From Ochromonas danica (taxonomy: Eukaryota > Sar > Chrysophyceae > Chromulinales > Chromulinaceae), in the NCBI GenBank assembly GCA_015146655.1, contig VKHL01000010.1, forward strand, positions 124,001 to 188,000: a stretch of DNA of 64,000 bases, in the 5' to 3' direction. A program made the position numbers and the translations under genes. Of this stretch, positions 22,025-33,598 are shown piece by piece. The number at the start of each line of letters is the position of its first letter. Positions within the stretch are counted from its first letter, which is position 1. The notes under the pieces are model-generated. The model had not been told where the DNA came from. It saw nothing but the letters and a program-made list of their open reading frames with translations, and made no database searches.

Positions 22025-24913
22025 TTATAGCAGAGCATCTGCCATCAGGTCCATACGCTTTTTCACCTTCGCATCTCGTTCAGCAGGATCAGATAAATTT
22101 GCATAAGCAGCCACCACTAATCGATGAAAATGATCCTTCGACAGGCCTCGGAAGAACTCCTGAAAGCTTGCTTTCTTACATAAAGCAGGCACAGTCTTGG
22201 GTGGTTGTCTTAGCAAATCGATGAGCTCAGTGTCGGACATATGCTTGGCAGAGCTTTTCTTGGACACTTTACTCAACAAGGAAGCTTTATGTTGGTCCAT
22301 GATTGGTCGATAAGACTCTTTACTCGCAGTCGGTGGGTCTGAAGTGAGGGAAGAAGAAGTTTCAGTTGGTACTGTCTGTCGCACAGATAGCTGCACCGGT
22401 TTATCGCTATGAGCAGCGACAGATGATGACAATGTTGATCGCGACTCATCAGAGACTGCTTTAGCTTTTCTCTTACCCCCTTGGCTATCAGCACACTGTA
22501 TGCATCAGCACAAATGTTAGACATTCTGATAACACAATAGTGATACAATAATCTAGACTTACCATTTGGAAAATCGCATCACGTGATAAAATGCGAGTTG
22601 ATCCACGTGGTGTGTATTCGTCATCATCATCATCGTCAGCACCATCACCATTCATCTCTCTTCTTCCAGAGAGTGGTCGACTATTTTTCATCTTATGGGT
22701 AGCAGTAGTAGCTTTGCTCAATAATGAAGAAGAGACAGGGTGTATAGAAGCGCTTCTTTTCATGTACAGCTCATCTTTATCAAGGTCGTCATCTTCATCA
22801 GCTTCATCATCACTCTCTCCAGAGCTCATATCTTGAACCCATTGGTCAATAGCAGCCAAACTACCCGCAAGATTGAAACCCAATGAGTTGCCAGCTTTTG
22901 ATGCAATCGTGGTTTTCGCACCAATTGCACCAGCAGGAATGGCAGAGTTCGGTCGTGAAGACACAGAGCTCATCTGAGGCAATTGCTCCCCACTCCTCAG
23001 TTGCATCAAAACACTCTGACGACTCTTTAGAAGACTACTGTTCGTATGGTTAGAAGCTGAAGACATGAGTTGAAGGCGTTCTTTGTGAGTGACAGCAATG
23101 TCCTCTGTGTCAGAGTCACGATCTTGACCAATCTCCTCAGTAAACAGCTGATTACTGTCCGCCCCATTGCGTCGAACAATATCGAGGTGTACAATAGAAG
23201 AACCTTTACTCTTCGAGCGGTTTAGCATGGTCTTGTGGTCTTCATACTCATCACTATCTTCCTCTTGTTGTTTACGACCAAGAATACGGTGTGCAGAATT
23301 GGGTCGTGAATTTCCTTCTTCTTGACCTTCAACACCAAGGACAAAGGGTAGAAAACACGAAGTAAACAAAGAGCTGTTATTATTGCCTGCCTCGGCAGCA
23401 GTCTGAGGTCGACTACTATTTCGCTGACGAGGTGAGAACGTCTCCATTCGCTGGCCTCGTTCAGGTGTGTGAGAGGAAGATTTCATATGATCCTTCTCTG
23501 AGAAACGTAATGTTGTTCCTGGGAAAGCTGAACCAGGTCTTCCTCCTTGTACAGAAAGTAAACTTGTATTCGAATCCAAAGCATGTTTCTTGTTTTTACC
23601 CGAAGGTGAACCCATCCCTTCCAAGGACAAGGACAAGGAAGTATGCTTGTTGTGTTTTATTGCAGGTGAGTCACAACCAGTTAGAATCTCAGTAATATCT
23701 CCTTCTTTCATAGCAGCAGGAGCAGGAAGATGTGAAGAAGGAGACCATCCACGACCAGTTAAAGCACCATCAAGAATGTCCAAAGTACTCTCAAACTCTT
23801 TTTCCTCTTGACTATAAGAAGTCTTGCCATGAGATAATAATGCTGCTGCATTTGTGCGTCGCTTACGAATAGCCATGGCAGCATTACCTGCTAGTACAAC
23901 TGCACTACCATGCGTCAACTCACTTCCTGTGTCAGGTATGAGTTCTTCTGTTGTTCCATTGCCAGTCAGTGAGGAAATGAGGGAAGGAATTTCAACACTT
24001 TTTGTGACTGTGGGGGGGAGAAGTTCCTCAAATAGCTCACTTTCAAATCGATCTTCATCCTCTTTCTCCTCTTCCATGATTTTCAAAGCTGCTGATGCTT
24101 CCAATAACATTCCATGGTTAACCTTGTGACCTAAGGAAGTATCTAATGGAGTACCATCTAACATCTCCAATCCAGGCATGAGATAGGATACAATCGCACG
24201 GTAGGATGGTGCTTTATCAACAGGATTACGAGTCAGAAAGAGTGATCGTAAACGAGGACATGATGCTAAAACATCTCCAAAAGAGAGATCCGCTATCTTA
24301 TTCCCTCCAAGATTCAAGTTCTATCGACAGCACAGCCACAGTTAGACAATTAAAGCAAACAGTAATATGTGACATGACAATAAGTGTAATATACAATGTA
24401 CACAAATGTTGTTGATTTCATTACCTGTAAATGATCATGCATAGCTAATGGAGTAACTTCTGTAAGATAGTTATCAGTCAGATTTAATTCTTGTAACGTT
24501 GCTAAGACACCAATTCCATCCAAATCATATAAACCACAATTGGATAATGATAATGAGATTAAACATCGTAACCCTATGCCAAGATCACGAATACTACCAA
24601 TAGTACTATTATCTAAGACAAGATGTTGTAATGCGGGTAGTAGATCAGGTAAGTCGAATAATGACTGTGTGGTGCTATTCACTGTAAGTGAGAGAAAGTC
24701 AATTGTATGGAAGTCAGAATGACCCAACACTTCTGTTAGATAGTTCTCATCAATAGTTGTCATGGCAAGCATTGCTTCATAGTCATCACAGATAGAATCA
24801 TGATCATTGATGATAGGAGTACCACTGGGGGGAGGATCATTATTCACTTGTAATAATGATGCTTTTGTTTTTGTTTTTGTTGTTTTGTTTTGGTCAGTAC
24901 GACTTTTGATCAT
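22025..24913 (-). CDS. LRRC56: Leucine-rich repeat protein LRRC56 (ODA8-like)
   Basis: Three exons (24913-24425, 24320-22563, 22495-22025) give about 905 residues. Leucine-rich repeats fill roughly residues 65-230, with LISLSLSNCGLYDLDGIG, LQELNLTDNYLTEVTPLAM, LNLGGNKIADLSFGDVLASC and SLFLTRNPVDKAPSYRAIV. The NCGL-x-DLDGIG and SYR motifs are characteristic of LRRC56, known as ODA8 in Chlamydomonas, which is needed to load outer dynein arms with intraflagellar transport. The remainder is Ser/Asp/Glu-rich and disordered. The protein is longer than the human homologue (about 540 residues). Divergent from the RNA-dependent RNA polymerase gene, with about 155 bases between starts. The ATG at 24913 is chosen because the frame upstream lacks an ATG. 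Confidence 0.85.
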
Positions 24914-25068
24914 TCTCTTCTTCAAATATTAATAACTCTCCAGAATAAGAAAAATATTATGAAGAAGAATATAAGATAGGCCTTATTATTGATAAAGAGA
25001 AAGAATCCCTCCTCGTCGATCACTGTACTGTACTGTCTTGTTTGTTTGTTGTTCGATGGGGCATCGAC

Positions 25069-28000
25069 ATGATGAGAACCACAGAGAAACGGCTCGCTTT
25101 CCATGGAATACCATGTGGAATCCAGACAGAAACAGCCTTCTTCAGTGCTCTCACAAGAAGCAAACATTTCGATCCTCAACAAAAAGAAATTTTTTATAGT
25201 GGATTGAAGATGATTGCTGAAGCTTCAGTCTGTTTTTTAGTTGCTGCTGTACTAGATATCTATAATTTGAATGGTCATTTTAATGGTGATCTTCCAGATG
25301 ACACAAACACTGTGCAAGATCTTATTCAATGGGAAGCAACAATCTGCGAAGAATTCGAACTTTACAATAAAAAAATATTTCATGTCGTGAAAAATGCTCA
25401 AAACCTGAACATACCAGTCCGGTGGAGATGTAAAATTCGTTTCAATCCGGGCGATCCCTTTGATGAGCGATATAATCTTAAATTTCTCCCACCAACAATC
25501 GAGGAAGCTCTCTGTTTAGTGACCGAAGAATTTGGTTTTGAGAGATTTCTTTTCGTTGAAATATCAGGTATTATGCAGCCTTTTGCTGCCTCTGTGTGGT
25601 CAAATGCTGAGTCATCCTTGCTGGCCTTTCGATCACAATTTGCAAATCAATTCTGGGCTGCTAGAAAATTATTTGAGAACGGAATTTCATTCGGGGGGCT
25701 CAATTATCGATTTTTTAGTGGTGAGATTGAAAAGAACAAGAAACATATCGCTCGCTCAGAAGATGATGATGATAATCATAGGCAAGATGGGGTATTGAGT
25801 TGCTGGTTTTATGCGAAGAGCCTTCCCGCGACGAGCTATGGCACACAAATTAGAACACAGACTATTAACGATGATCGCAATTGGCTTGATTTGGTTACGG
25901 AATTGGCTCCTGGCAACGCGAGCTTAATTTCCCCTATTGGGTGCAATTTGACTGTAGATGAGAATAGGATCCACCTTGTTGATGATATCCATGGTAGTGG
26001 TGACTATATTTTGACTGATGGATGTGGATTAATTTCGATTGATCTGGCGCGATTGATTCCTTATGGCGTTTCTCATCATGGCATACCTATCGTCAGGCGC
26101 AGGGAAGACATGCCAGCACCTGCTGTTATCCAAGTGTGCTGTTCGAGTGCATTGGGTCGTTTTAAAGGTTGCTTAGTGGTCACTCACGATTGCAACCTTT
26201 GTCCCAAGGGATCAATTATATTCCGAAAATCTATGAAGAAAGCTGAACCATTTGCTGGAAGGCGATATGATCCAGAATGTGTCGTCAGCGTTGTCAACAC
26301 TTTTGAGCATCCTGATATCTTGAAAGGAGGGAAAGACGTCGATATGGCTGACCATTCTATTCGCCTAAATCGTAGTTTGATTCTGCTCCTTAACCATCTC
26401 AATGTTCCGGCCAGATTTTTCGAGGAGTTGATGCGAGAGGAGGTCTGTAGTTTAACCAAGGCTATCAGTAATAAAGAAAGTGTTTATTTGCTGGTGAAGG
26501 AATCACTGCTCCATGTTGCTTCTGACCACGACTATGTTCTTGATTACTTTGATGAAGATGTTGAAGACAGCTATAGCTGTGTCGACAACTATTACCATGA
26601 CAGTATTGTGAATACCGGGCGATTAGCAGATCATTCTTATCTTCCTTCTATAGCTGAATTAGTCCGTGACTTTCTCATTAGTGGCCATGATGAGTGAGTC
26701 TCCGAAGCCTTTTAGTGAACCTTCAGTTAAACAAAGCCAGCGTTGTAACTTGCGGTTGAGGCAAGCTGTTTACCTAGTTGGGGCACCAGATGTCTACAAC
26801 TGCTTGCAGCCAGAAGAAGTCTTCGTCAGTTTGCCTATAGATCATTATAAGGGCAAGAGACGTGGAATCCAATTGAATCAAGGGTATATCACTGGTCAAG
26901 TCATTGTTACGAGACATCCCATGTATCATCCTGGCGATATTCGAGTCTTTCAGGCTACATACTGCGAACAACTGGCTGAGCTGGTTGAGCATACCAACGG
27001 AGGAGTTATATTTTTCTCTACTCGTGGTGATCGAGCCCCTGCAGATATGATGAGCGGTGGAGATTATGATGGTGACAAATTTGTTGTGATCTACTCAAAC
27101 CACCAAGATCTGAAGCAAATTCAAGTGACCAAACCATATGAAGAACCAAAGAATGTTGATTTATCAGACTCTACTCCAGATTCAACTTCCTCTTTGTGCA
27201 AGTCTGTGAAAGATATTTCTTTCGATGGCAACGAGAGCTTCGACGAGTTTGGATGGGAAACGTTTCGCGGATTGTTACGAGCAGCGCAAACAAATTATGT
27301 GGGCAGATATAGCTATGCTTGGCTACTCTGGGCAGACAAGTACTCTCCAAAACATCCCAAAGCACTTCAATCAAGCTACTTTGCAACTATGGCTTTGGGT
27401 GCCCCCCAAACTGGTAAACTAGTTCCCTATCGTGGAGATATTCTATCTTTAGAAGTACCTCACTATCTTGCCCTGTCACTGTCCAAAGATGGTGCGAGAC
27501 CGCCTCGTCACTATACCTCAAAGAGTGTGGTGGGAAGACTTTTTGATATGGTGAAGCCAACTGAAGTAGTCTTTACAGATACTGAGACACAACCAAATGA
27601 CGGAATGGTGATCGACTTCGACCTTCTCTATGTGGATACACATAGTGAATGGAATCCTGATAACCTACTGTTGCAGAACCTCGGCATTCAGAACAAACTT
27701 AGAGGCTATAAGAACCTGAAGGAATATTTCGGGAAGCTTTACGATTGGTTCGGTCAGTATAGACAGCAACTAGACTTTTGGAAAGATAAGATCGAGTCCT
27801 TTCGCAGAGAGGTGTCCAATATCTATAGAAGGACCAGGCAAAACACGATATACAGGAGAATCACAGAGCTAATTGAACAACATAAGCAATATTTTAAGGC
27901 GGTGGCAAGAATATTTGCGTTACAGCATGATTTGTCAGATAATACAGCACGCCGCCGAGTAGCTGGTTTTGTTTACATTGTAACATATCATCAAGCAATG

Positions 28001-28141
28001 CAGCTAAAAGCCTCTTTTCAATTCAATGACGTAAAGAACAATCAAAAGCTCGTATTTGCTCTTTCTTATTGCTGGCATGTCTGTGGTTGTTATCTGCATA
28101 AGAACAAGCGGAAGTGCAGAGCAAGTGGTGGTAATGGGTAG
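25069..28141 (+). CDS. Cellular RNA-dependent RNA polymerase (RDR)
   Basis: Two exons. The first runs 25069-26693 and ends at a GTGAGT donor. The second most likely starts at 26761 (67-base intron) or 26737 (43-base intron); both keep the frame. The product is about 1,001 to 1,009 residues. The catalytic motif DYDGD is at 27062-27076 within MSGGDYDGDKFVV, the hallmark of the double-psi beta-barrel cellular RdRP. Other family landmarks are FKGCLVV, FRKSMKK, GYITGQVIVTRHPMYHPGDI and the C-terminal LSYCWHVCGCYLHK. The family makes double-stranded RNA to feed Dicer and amplify RNA silencing. The N-terminal 300 residues are divergent. It appears intact. Confidence 0.93.
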
Positions 28142-28763
28142 TGCAAGTCTGACACTTTGCCCCATTCAATGTACGATTTTGTTTTACCGAAGCGCTAATT
28201 ATCGCTCTTTTTTGTGTAAATCTAAACGCCTGAGGAAATGATTCTGAAAGATTGGACAAACATTGAGACACAACTTTGCTTTGTAAGCTTAAAATAAAAA
28301 TATATATAAAACTACGACAAAATCACTCTGCTGCTGATAAACCAAATGCTAGGGGCAAATACTGACTAATAGTCTACTTGAGCAAAATAAAATATCTTAT
28401 TTCAGCATGTAGTCACAACTGTAACTCCATTCATCATACAACATAATAGCAATAAAGTAGTTTTAAAAAAAGTGGTTTGGATCTACTGTAGTTACAAGTT
28501 ACAAGGCTGTTTACCTTCATCTTGTGTGTATTAACTTTGGGAGATACAGTACATTATTATTTAAACAAGTTATAGCACAAACTAATAGAAGTATTCACCA
28601 ATTATATGACCATTCCATTATCTTAATACCAACCAACCACTTTAACCACACCATAGACTAGTTAGATCCAACTGCATTTGAAACACTAACAGTCACTTTC
28701 TATTTAGCTGTTGTTCTTTATCACTATTGATTGTTCCTCCACAGCCTAATCACAGATATCATA
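28142..28763. other. Convergent intergenic region
   Basis: 622 AT-rich bases between the 3' ends of the RdRP gene and the sulfotransferase gene. No coding frame, RNA gene or notable repeat is seen. Confidence 0.5.
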
Positions 28764-30385
28764 TCACCAATAGTAGTCAGATGAAACATTTTCTAACTCA
28801 AATAATAAACGATTAAAGTCTGAAAAGAAGTCATCCAAATAATGACGAAGTGTTGATGGCATGGGCTCGTAGAAGGAATTCAATCTCCACGCTGTCGTCT
28901 TCTCGAAACCTAATTAAAGAACACCATTTCACAGACAGCATTAGCAAAGAGGACAGGTGAGTGTCATAGTATGAAGAGAAGACATACTAGGGAAAGTGTT
29001 GGCAGCGATCTCGTCCAGTTCTTCCCTATTAGACGGCAGATACAAAGTAGAGGGATCCATGCCCAGAAAGGACAAGACCTTGCTCACTACTTGATGAGGA
29101 TGCTCTCTCAGCTCTTTATTACCCACGATTAAGAATTGCTCTGGTGACAGACTCTTCATGACAGACAGAAGAGAGTGAGTGAGTGAGGAAGAGCAGTACA
29201 TTGATTGGAAATGAAATACAACAACTGTAACACTCACCTTATAGCAATGAAAGAGTTGTACAGCATAGAGACTTCGATAGAAATAATGCATAGATATCCC
29301 TGACTTGACTTCAATACATCGATCAATCGCATGATCAAGCCATTGTAACTGATCAAGGAGATCTCCTTCTTCTATCCATTAATATTACAATAAATCAACT
29401 AAATAGTAAACTTATCTTATAGATAATAATAGATCATACCTGCTAGTTGAGTACGATTATATCTAGAACAATTAATAAATGCTTCAATTTCATCTTGAAA
29501 AGCTTGTTGTAGACTTGGTAGATATTCATACCCTTCACGATAGAAAGACCAACAACGCTGTGCATGAAACACAAGACCATTCTTTGCTGCTGACTCTCCT
29601 TCAACAGATACAACAGCTTCAGACTCTATAGGAGCAGTTATTGTTGTTGATGTGGAATAATTGGAAAAGCAGAGGTCAAGGACATAATTCCAATTGCCTA
29701 ATTTCTGATAAGCTAATCGAAGTGCTTTCTTTAACTTTCCTATACGACCATGTTCTCGAATAACTTGTGGTAGACAAGATAAGATATCTTTATAACGAGT
29801 AGGATATTTTCTTAAACAAGTATAAACTTCTATAAGATGATTTTGTAAAAATGTTAAAAAATCTGTTTGTTCTTGTACACGTCGTGTTTTCATTTGATAT
29901 TCACTATAAGCACGATCAATAGGATGTCTTAAAATTACAATCACTTTAACATTAGGGAAATGTTTAGCTAATCTTGAACAAGCTATTCTTGATGGTAGAT
30001 AAGATGGTGTTGATTCTCCTATATATTGTGTTGTTTTCATATTTGGTGTAAAATGCCATAAATACTTTCTTAATCCACCTTTATAGTTCTTATTCTTATC
30101 AAAGAAATGTAATTCCTTTGTATCTGAAAAGGTGATATTAGGATGTAAGCCTAAGTAGGCAGCTAAGGCAGTGGTACCAGCTTTTTGTACTCCACCAATA
30201 ACAAACAGTGGTGGCCATGATGGATGCACGGTATGTGGTGAAGAATGAAGAAGATCTTCTTCTTCTTCACCTTCTATTGCTATAGTGTCCAATAGCTTAG
30301 GATGGACTGAAGAGATATGAACGCTGAGACAGACCCAAATGAATAATAACAATACTATTGATCTCATTCTCCTTTTGTTTGGCAT
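28764..30385 (-). CDS. Golgi-type carbohydrate sulfotransferase
   Basis: Four exons (30385-29440, 29371-29238, 29153-28988, 28909-28764) give about 463 residues. Met at 30385 is followed by a type II signal anchor (MRSIVLLLFIWVCLSVHISS), fitting a Golgi enzyme with a luminal domain; the frame is open further upstream but that extension has no such logic. The PAPS-binding loop is FVIGGVQKAGTTALAAYLG and the 3'-phosphate motif is VIVILRHPIDRAYSEY, as in heparan-sulfate-type sulfotransferases. The C-terminal part (FLIVGNKELREHP, then VVSKVLSFLG) and an ending like the family's FEKTTAWRLNSFYEP support the last two exons. The acceptor glycan cannot be told. Confidence 0.92.
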
Positions 30386-30399
30386 GGTTTCTCTTCCCG

Positions 30400-30447
30400 T
30401 TAACTTAGTAGATATCATTAACTTAGTAGATATCGTTAACTTAGTAG
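30400..30447. repeat. Tandem 18-base repeat, 2.7 copies
   Basis: Unit TTAACTTAGTAGATATC[AG], copies at 30400-30417 and 30418-30435 and a partial copy to 30447. It lies about 15 bases upstream of the chosen sulfotransferase ATG, in the leader. Confidence 0.9.
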
Positions 30448-30503
30448 GAAGTTCTGCAAAACAAATCCCCTGGAATCTAGGAATCCAGAAAATGGAAAAT
30501 AAC

Positions 30504-30889
30504 GTCTTGGATGATATTGCCATTGCTGAAGTGCAGAGAGTATTTAGACTAGGGCCCCTTCTTGATGAGGAAGCCAATGTAAAGCGCTTCGTTGATGTTC
30601 TAACTCAGGTCATGGCTGAGAAAAACAAGCACAAGCGTCAACCGTGAAAAGAAAGTAAATAAGCATATTCCTTTGATGTAATTTCATGTACAATAAAGTA
30701 CTTGCTTTATACTGCAATCCTACAATGTCTCGAAATGCTGCGATAGTGTGTACTTTGACAGTACATACAACACATTTAATACTACTACCACTACAACAAG
30801 CTAGCATACTTAATTTAACCAATATTTCAAAGAATTTCGAGTATTTTGTTTACTAGCTGCACTTCAGCAATGGCGCTATCGTCCAAGAC
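30504..30889. repeat. Imperfect inverted pair of 33-base segments
   Basis: 30504-30536 (+) and the reverse complement of 30857-30889 agree at about 30 of 33 positions, both containing GCCATTGCTGAAGTGCAG. The spacer is 320 bases. Both arms are open in the frame that reads VLDD-x-AIAEVQ, so the similarity also holds at protein level. Confidence 0.8.
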
Positions 30890-31254
30890 TGCCCATTCAG
30901 AGATAGGAGAGATGTACCGCATAGGATTCTGTGTGCACTTTATTGGCATTTTCATACCATCATGATCTTCTATACCGAATTTAATTGAGGATCACAGAAG
31001 CAGTTTGGATGGATATATAGACCTCAACAGCTAGCTGCATGGTGTTCATTCCTCTTCTCTTATCTTATTAACAAAGTCAAACAGTGACTAATTGGTATGA
31101 AGAGATAAACTTGTATATAGGATAATCGTCTCTGTTTAAGTTTAGTAGCTCAAATGCCTCTATGTTAACCAACAACTTCTCTCTCACAAAAGGTCATCGG
31201 CAAAGTGAAATGCAAAAACACTGTTGGGTTCTCTTTGTATTGAAGAGAGTGGAG

Positions 31255-32874
31255 TTAGTAAGCGACCTTGTCATAGGTATGAAGAGAGTGAACAGCGCCT
31301 TCACGTTGAGCAGCAGCAGAGCGCAATTCAAAGCGCAGAGCACCAGTTTCACAAGCCTTGGCTAAGTCAACCAGATTAGAGAAGCCACTGTCTTGAACAC
31401 CATGCTTGACGCCTTGAATAATGTAAGGGATGTACTTCTTCAATGAGCCCTTGTCTGGTACAGCACCAGAGACACCCTGAGCTACCTTGATGGTGGCACC
31501 CGAGGCAAAGTATCTCTTCTCTGAACCCTTAGACATCGCCTCGATAGATCCCATACCACGATACTTCTTCAATCGCACACCATCCTGATAGAAATACTCT
31601 CCAGGAGCTTCCTCTGTACCAGCTAGCAGAGAGCCACACATCTACCCATATCAAACAGAGCATGACTAAGAAACGGAGAGCAATCAACTTACAAAATCAC
31701 AAGAAAGCAATCTTACCACAGCACTCGCTCCCACACAAAGAGCCTTCACAATATGACCAGAGGAAGAGATACCACCATCTGCAATCACAGGAACACCAAA
31801 CTTCTTGGCAATTCGTGCAACATTATAAATCGCTGTGGCTTGAGCACGACCGACTGCACATACTTCTTGAGTGGTGCAGATCGATCCACTGCCCATACCC
31901 ACACGAATACCATCAACACCAGCTTGAATCAAATGGTAAGCTTGTCTAGAAGTGACAACATTTCCTCCAATGAGTTGGACATGTGGATAGGTGGCCTTAA
32001 TATGTTGAATAATGTCAATCTGGTACATGGAGTCGCCCTGTGAGGAGTCAATGACAATGACATCTGCTCCTGCTTCAACCAATGCCTTACAACGATCTTT
32101 ATCATTTGGACGAGTACCAATTGCAGCACCTACTAATAACTGCTTATTACGATCCTTGGAAGCATCAGGGAAGTCGCGACTTTTCTTAATGTCTGTGCGG
32201 GAAATCAAGGCCACAATCTCTCCCGCAGGGTTGACGACAGGAAGCTTGCCTTTCTTAGACTGACGCATTAACTCATTCGCTTCAGCAAGAGAAATGCCAT
32301 CAGGTGCTGTGATAAGATCAGTGGTCATCACTTCACGTAATTTCAAAGAACGATCTTCAACATAGTCAATGTCACGGTTGGTGACAATGCCCACTAGACG
32401 AGAACCCATCTTACCATCTACAGTGATAGGGATACCAGAATAACCAAATTGGTGCTTGAGATTATCCACATCAGTAATAGAGTGTTCAGGAGAAAGACAG
32501 GCAGGGTCAGTGATGAAGCCATTCTTAAACTTCTTCACTAAGCGCACCTCATTGGCTTGTTCTTCCACTGTCATATTATAATGAATAACACCAATACCAC
32601 CTTGTAATGCCATACCAATGGCCATATTATGTTCAGTCACAGTATCCATAGGAGAAGAAAGAAGTGGTAACTTAATACGAATCTTCTTTGTAATGTTGCT
32701 CTCCAAGGAAACCTCTTTAGAAGCATCGTCAATATGTCCTGGCATTAGAATAATGTCATCGTAAGTATACGCAGCACAAGAAGTTCTTTTCGTGCCAAAG
32801 AGATCTTGAGCAGAATAACCATCTGCACCAATAAAATTCACGTCTTGTTGTTGGACTGTTGTAGTAGTAGACAT
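31255..32874 (-). CDS. IMPDH: Inosine-5'-monophosphate dehydrogenase
   Basis: Two exons, 32874-31717 and 31641-31255, join in phase 0 (ASAV then MCGSLLAG) to 514 residues, the standard length. IMPDH converts IMP to XMP with NAD+, the rate-limiting step of guanine nucleotide synthesis. The active-site loop [18 protein letters not shown] carries the catalytic Cys near residue 330. [23 protein letters not shown] and the flap GMGSIEAM are all present, as is a CBS-domain pair between residues about 115 and 235. The C-terminus does not end in an SKL-type signal. A cytosolic enzyme is expected. Confidence 0.97.
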
Positions 32875-33598
32875 TTCTTTCTCTTTATTATAAATAAATC
32901 AAAAATAATAAAAATACTGACTTCTAGAAGGTGATATAAAAGTTCTAGTAGAGAAAAGAAGTGAGAGAAAGACAGAAGAATACAAGGACAGTACAAGTTG
33001 TCTTGCTTTTCTGTTTAATTCTCAACAGAAGTCATCCATCAACCAATCGTCACAGACGAAAACCCTGCACTTCTGCACTTTCGGAAATTCGATGCGTAGG
33101 AACCACAACCACAATCCCACACCGAAATTCCGGCAAAGTCCATAAATGCAAGTATAAGTCAAAGAATAGCATATGAAAAGTAACACTGAAACGCTCACTA
33201 TTACTGAACAACGTCATTTTCTTTCTCTAACAAACGCCATCAGAAGTATTTGAAACGCGTTCCTAAAGCTCTCCTCTGGCCCACATACTACCACGCACAC
33301 ACACAACAGCGGTGAGTGTGTCTAGTGAGTGATTGATCGCATCGTTTGGATTGAGCGCTGAGCGTCAGTCACAGGGAAATCCTATCCTTTACCTTCTTTA
33401 CCTCTTATCCCAACTAACCTTTTAGAGGTAGATCCTTTAGACTAAAGGTGTTCTTCCTCTTTAGGTTTTGCTTGCTATATTTAGAGTTTTCCTATTTTTT
33501 TTTCTGTCAATCTTGTTTAAAACAGAAAACGAGCAGAAAACAAGGCCAGGAAGCATTTAATTTGAAATTCTCCTTTTGTAGCCAAAAAATTGAAAGAA
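32875..33598. promoter_or_regulatory. Divergent intergenic region
   Basis: 724 bases between IMPDH (minus) and the TM9 gene (plus). Two related motifs, TTCGGAAATTCG near 33079 and CCGAAATTCCGG near 33122, are partly palindromic and face each other. They could be protein-binding sites, which is inference. No gene is seen. Confidence 0.5.

Larger units (their letters stand above)
30386..31254. other. Intergenic region with small repeats and uncertain short frames
   Basis: 869 bases between the sulfotransferase start and the 3' end of IMP dehydrogenase. It holds a three-copy 18-base tandem repeat in the sulfotransferase leader and an inverted pair of 33-base segments (separate entries). An open frame on the + strand runs to 30647 and overlaps the sulfotransferase 5' end in antisense; its last 51 codons start MENNVLDDIAIAEV and end HKRQP. 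I leave it uncalled because it has no recognisable domain. Confidence 0.45.

Noticed and set aside
26641-26760. A frameshift in the RNA-dependent RNA polymerase
   Set aside because: A consensus GTGAGT donor sits exactly at the break and in-frame acceptors follow at typical intron distance, so an intron is the simpler reading.
30386-30577. Longer N-terminus for the sulfotransferase from an upstream Met
   Set aside because: It would place the signal anchor about 70 residues inside the protein and would translate the 18-base tandem repeat; the Met at 30385 directly before the anchor fits better.
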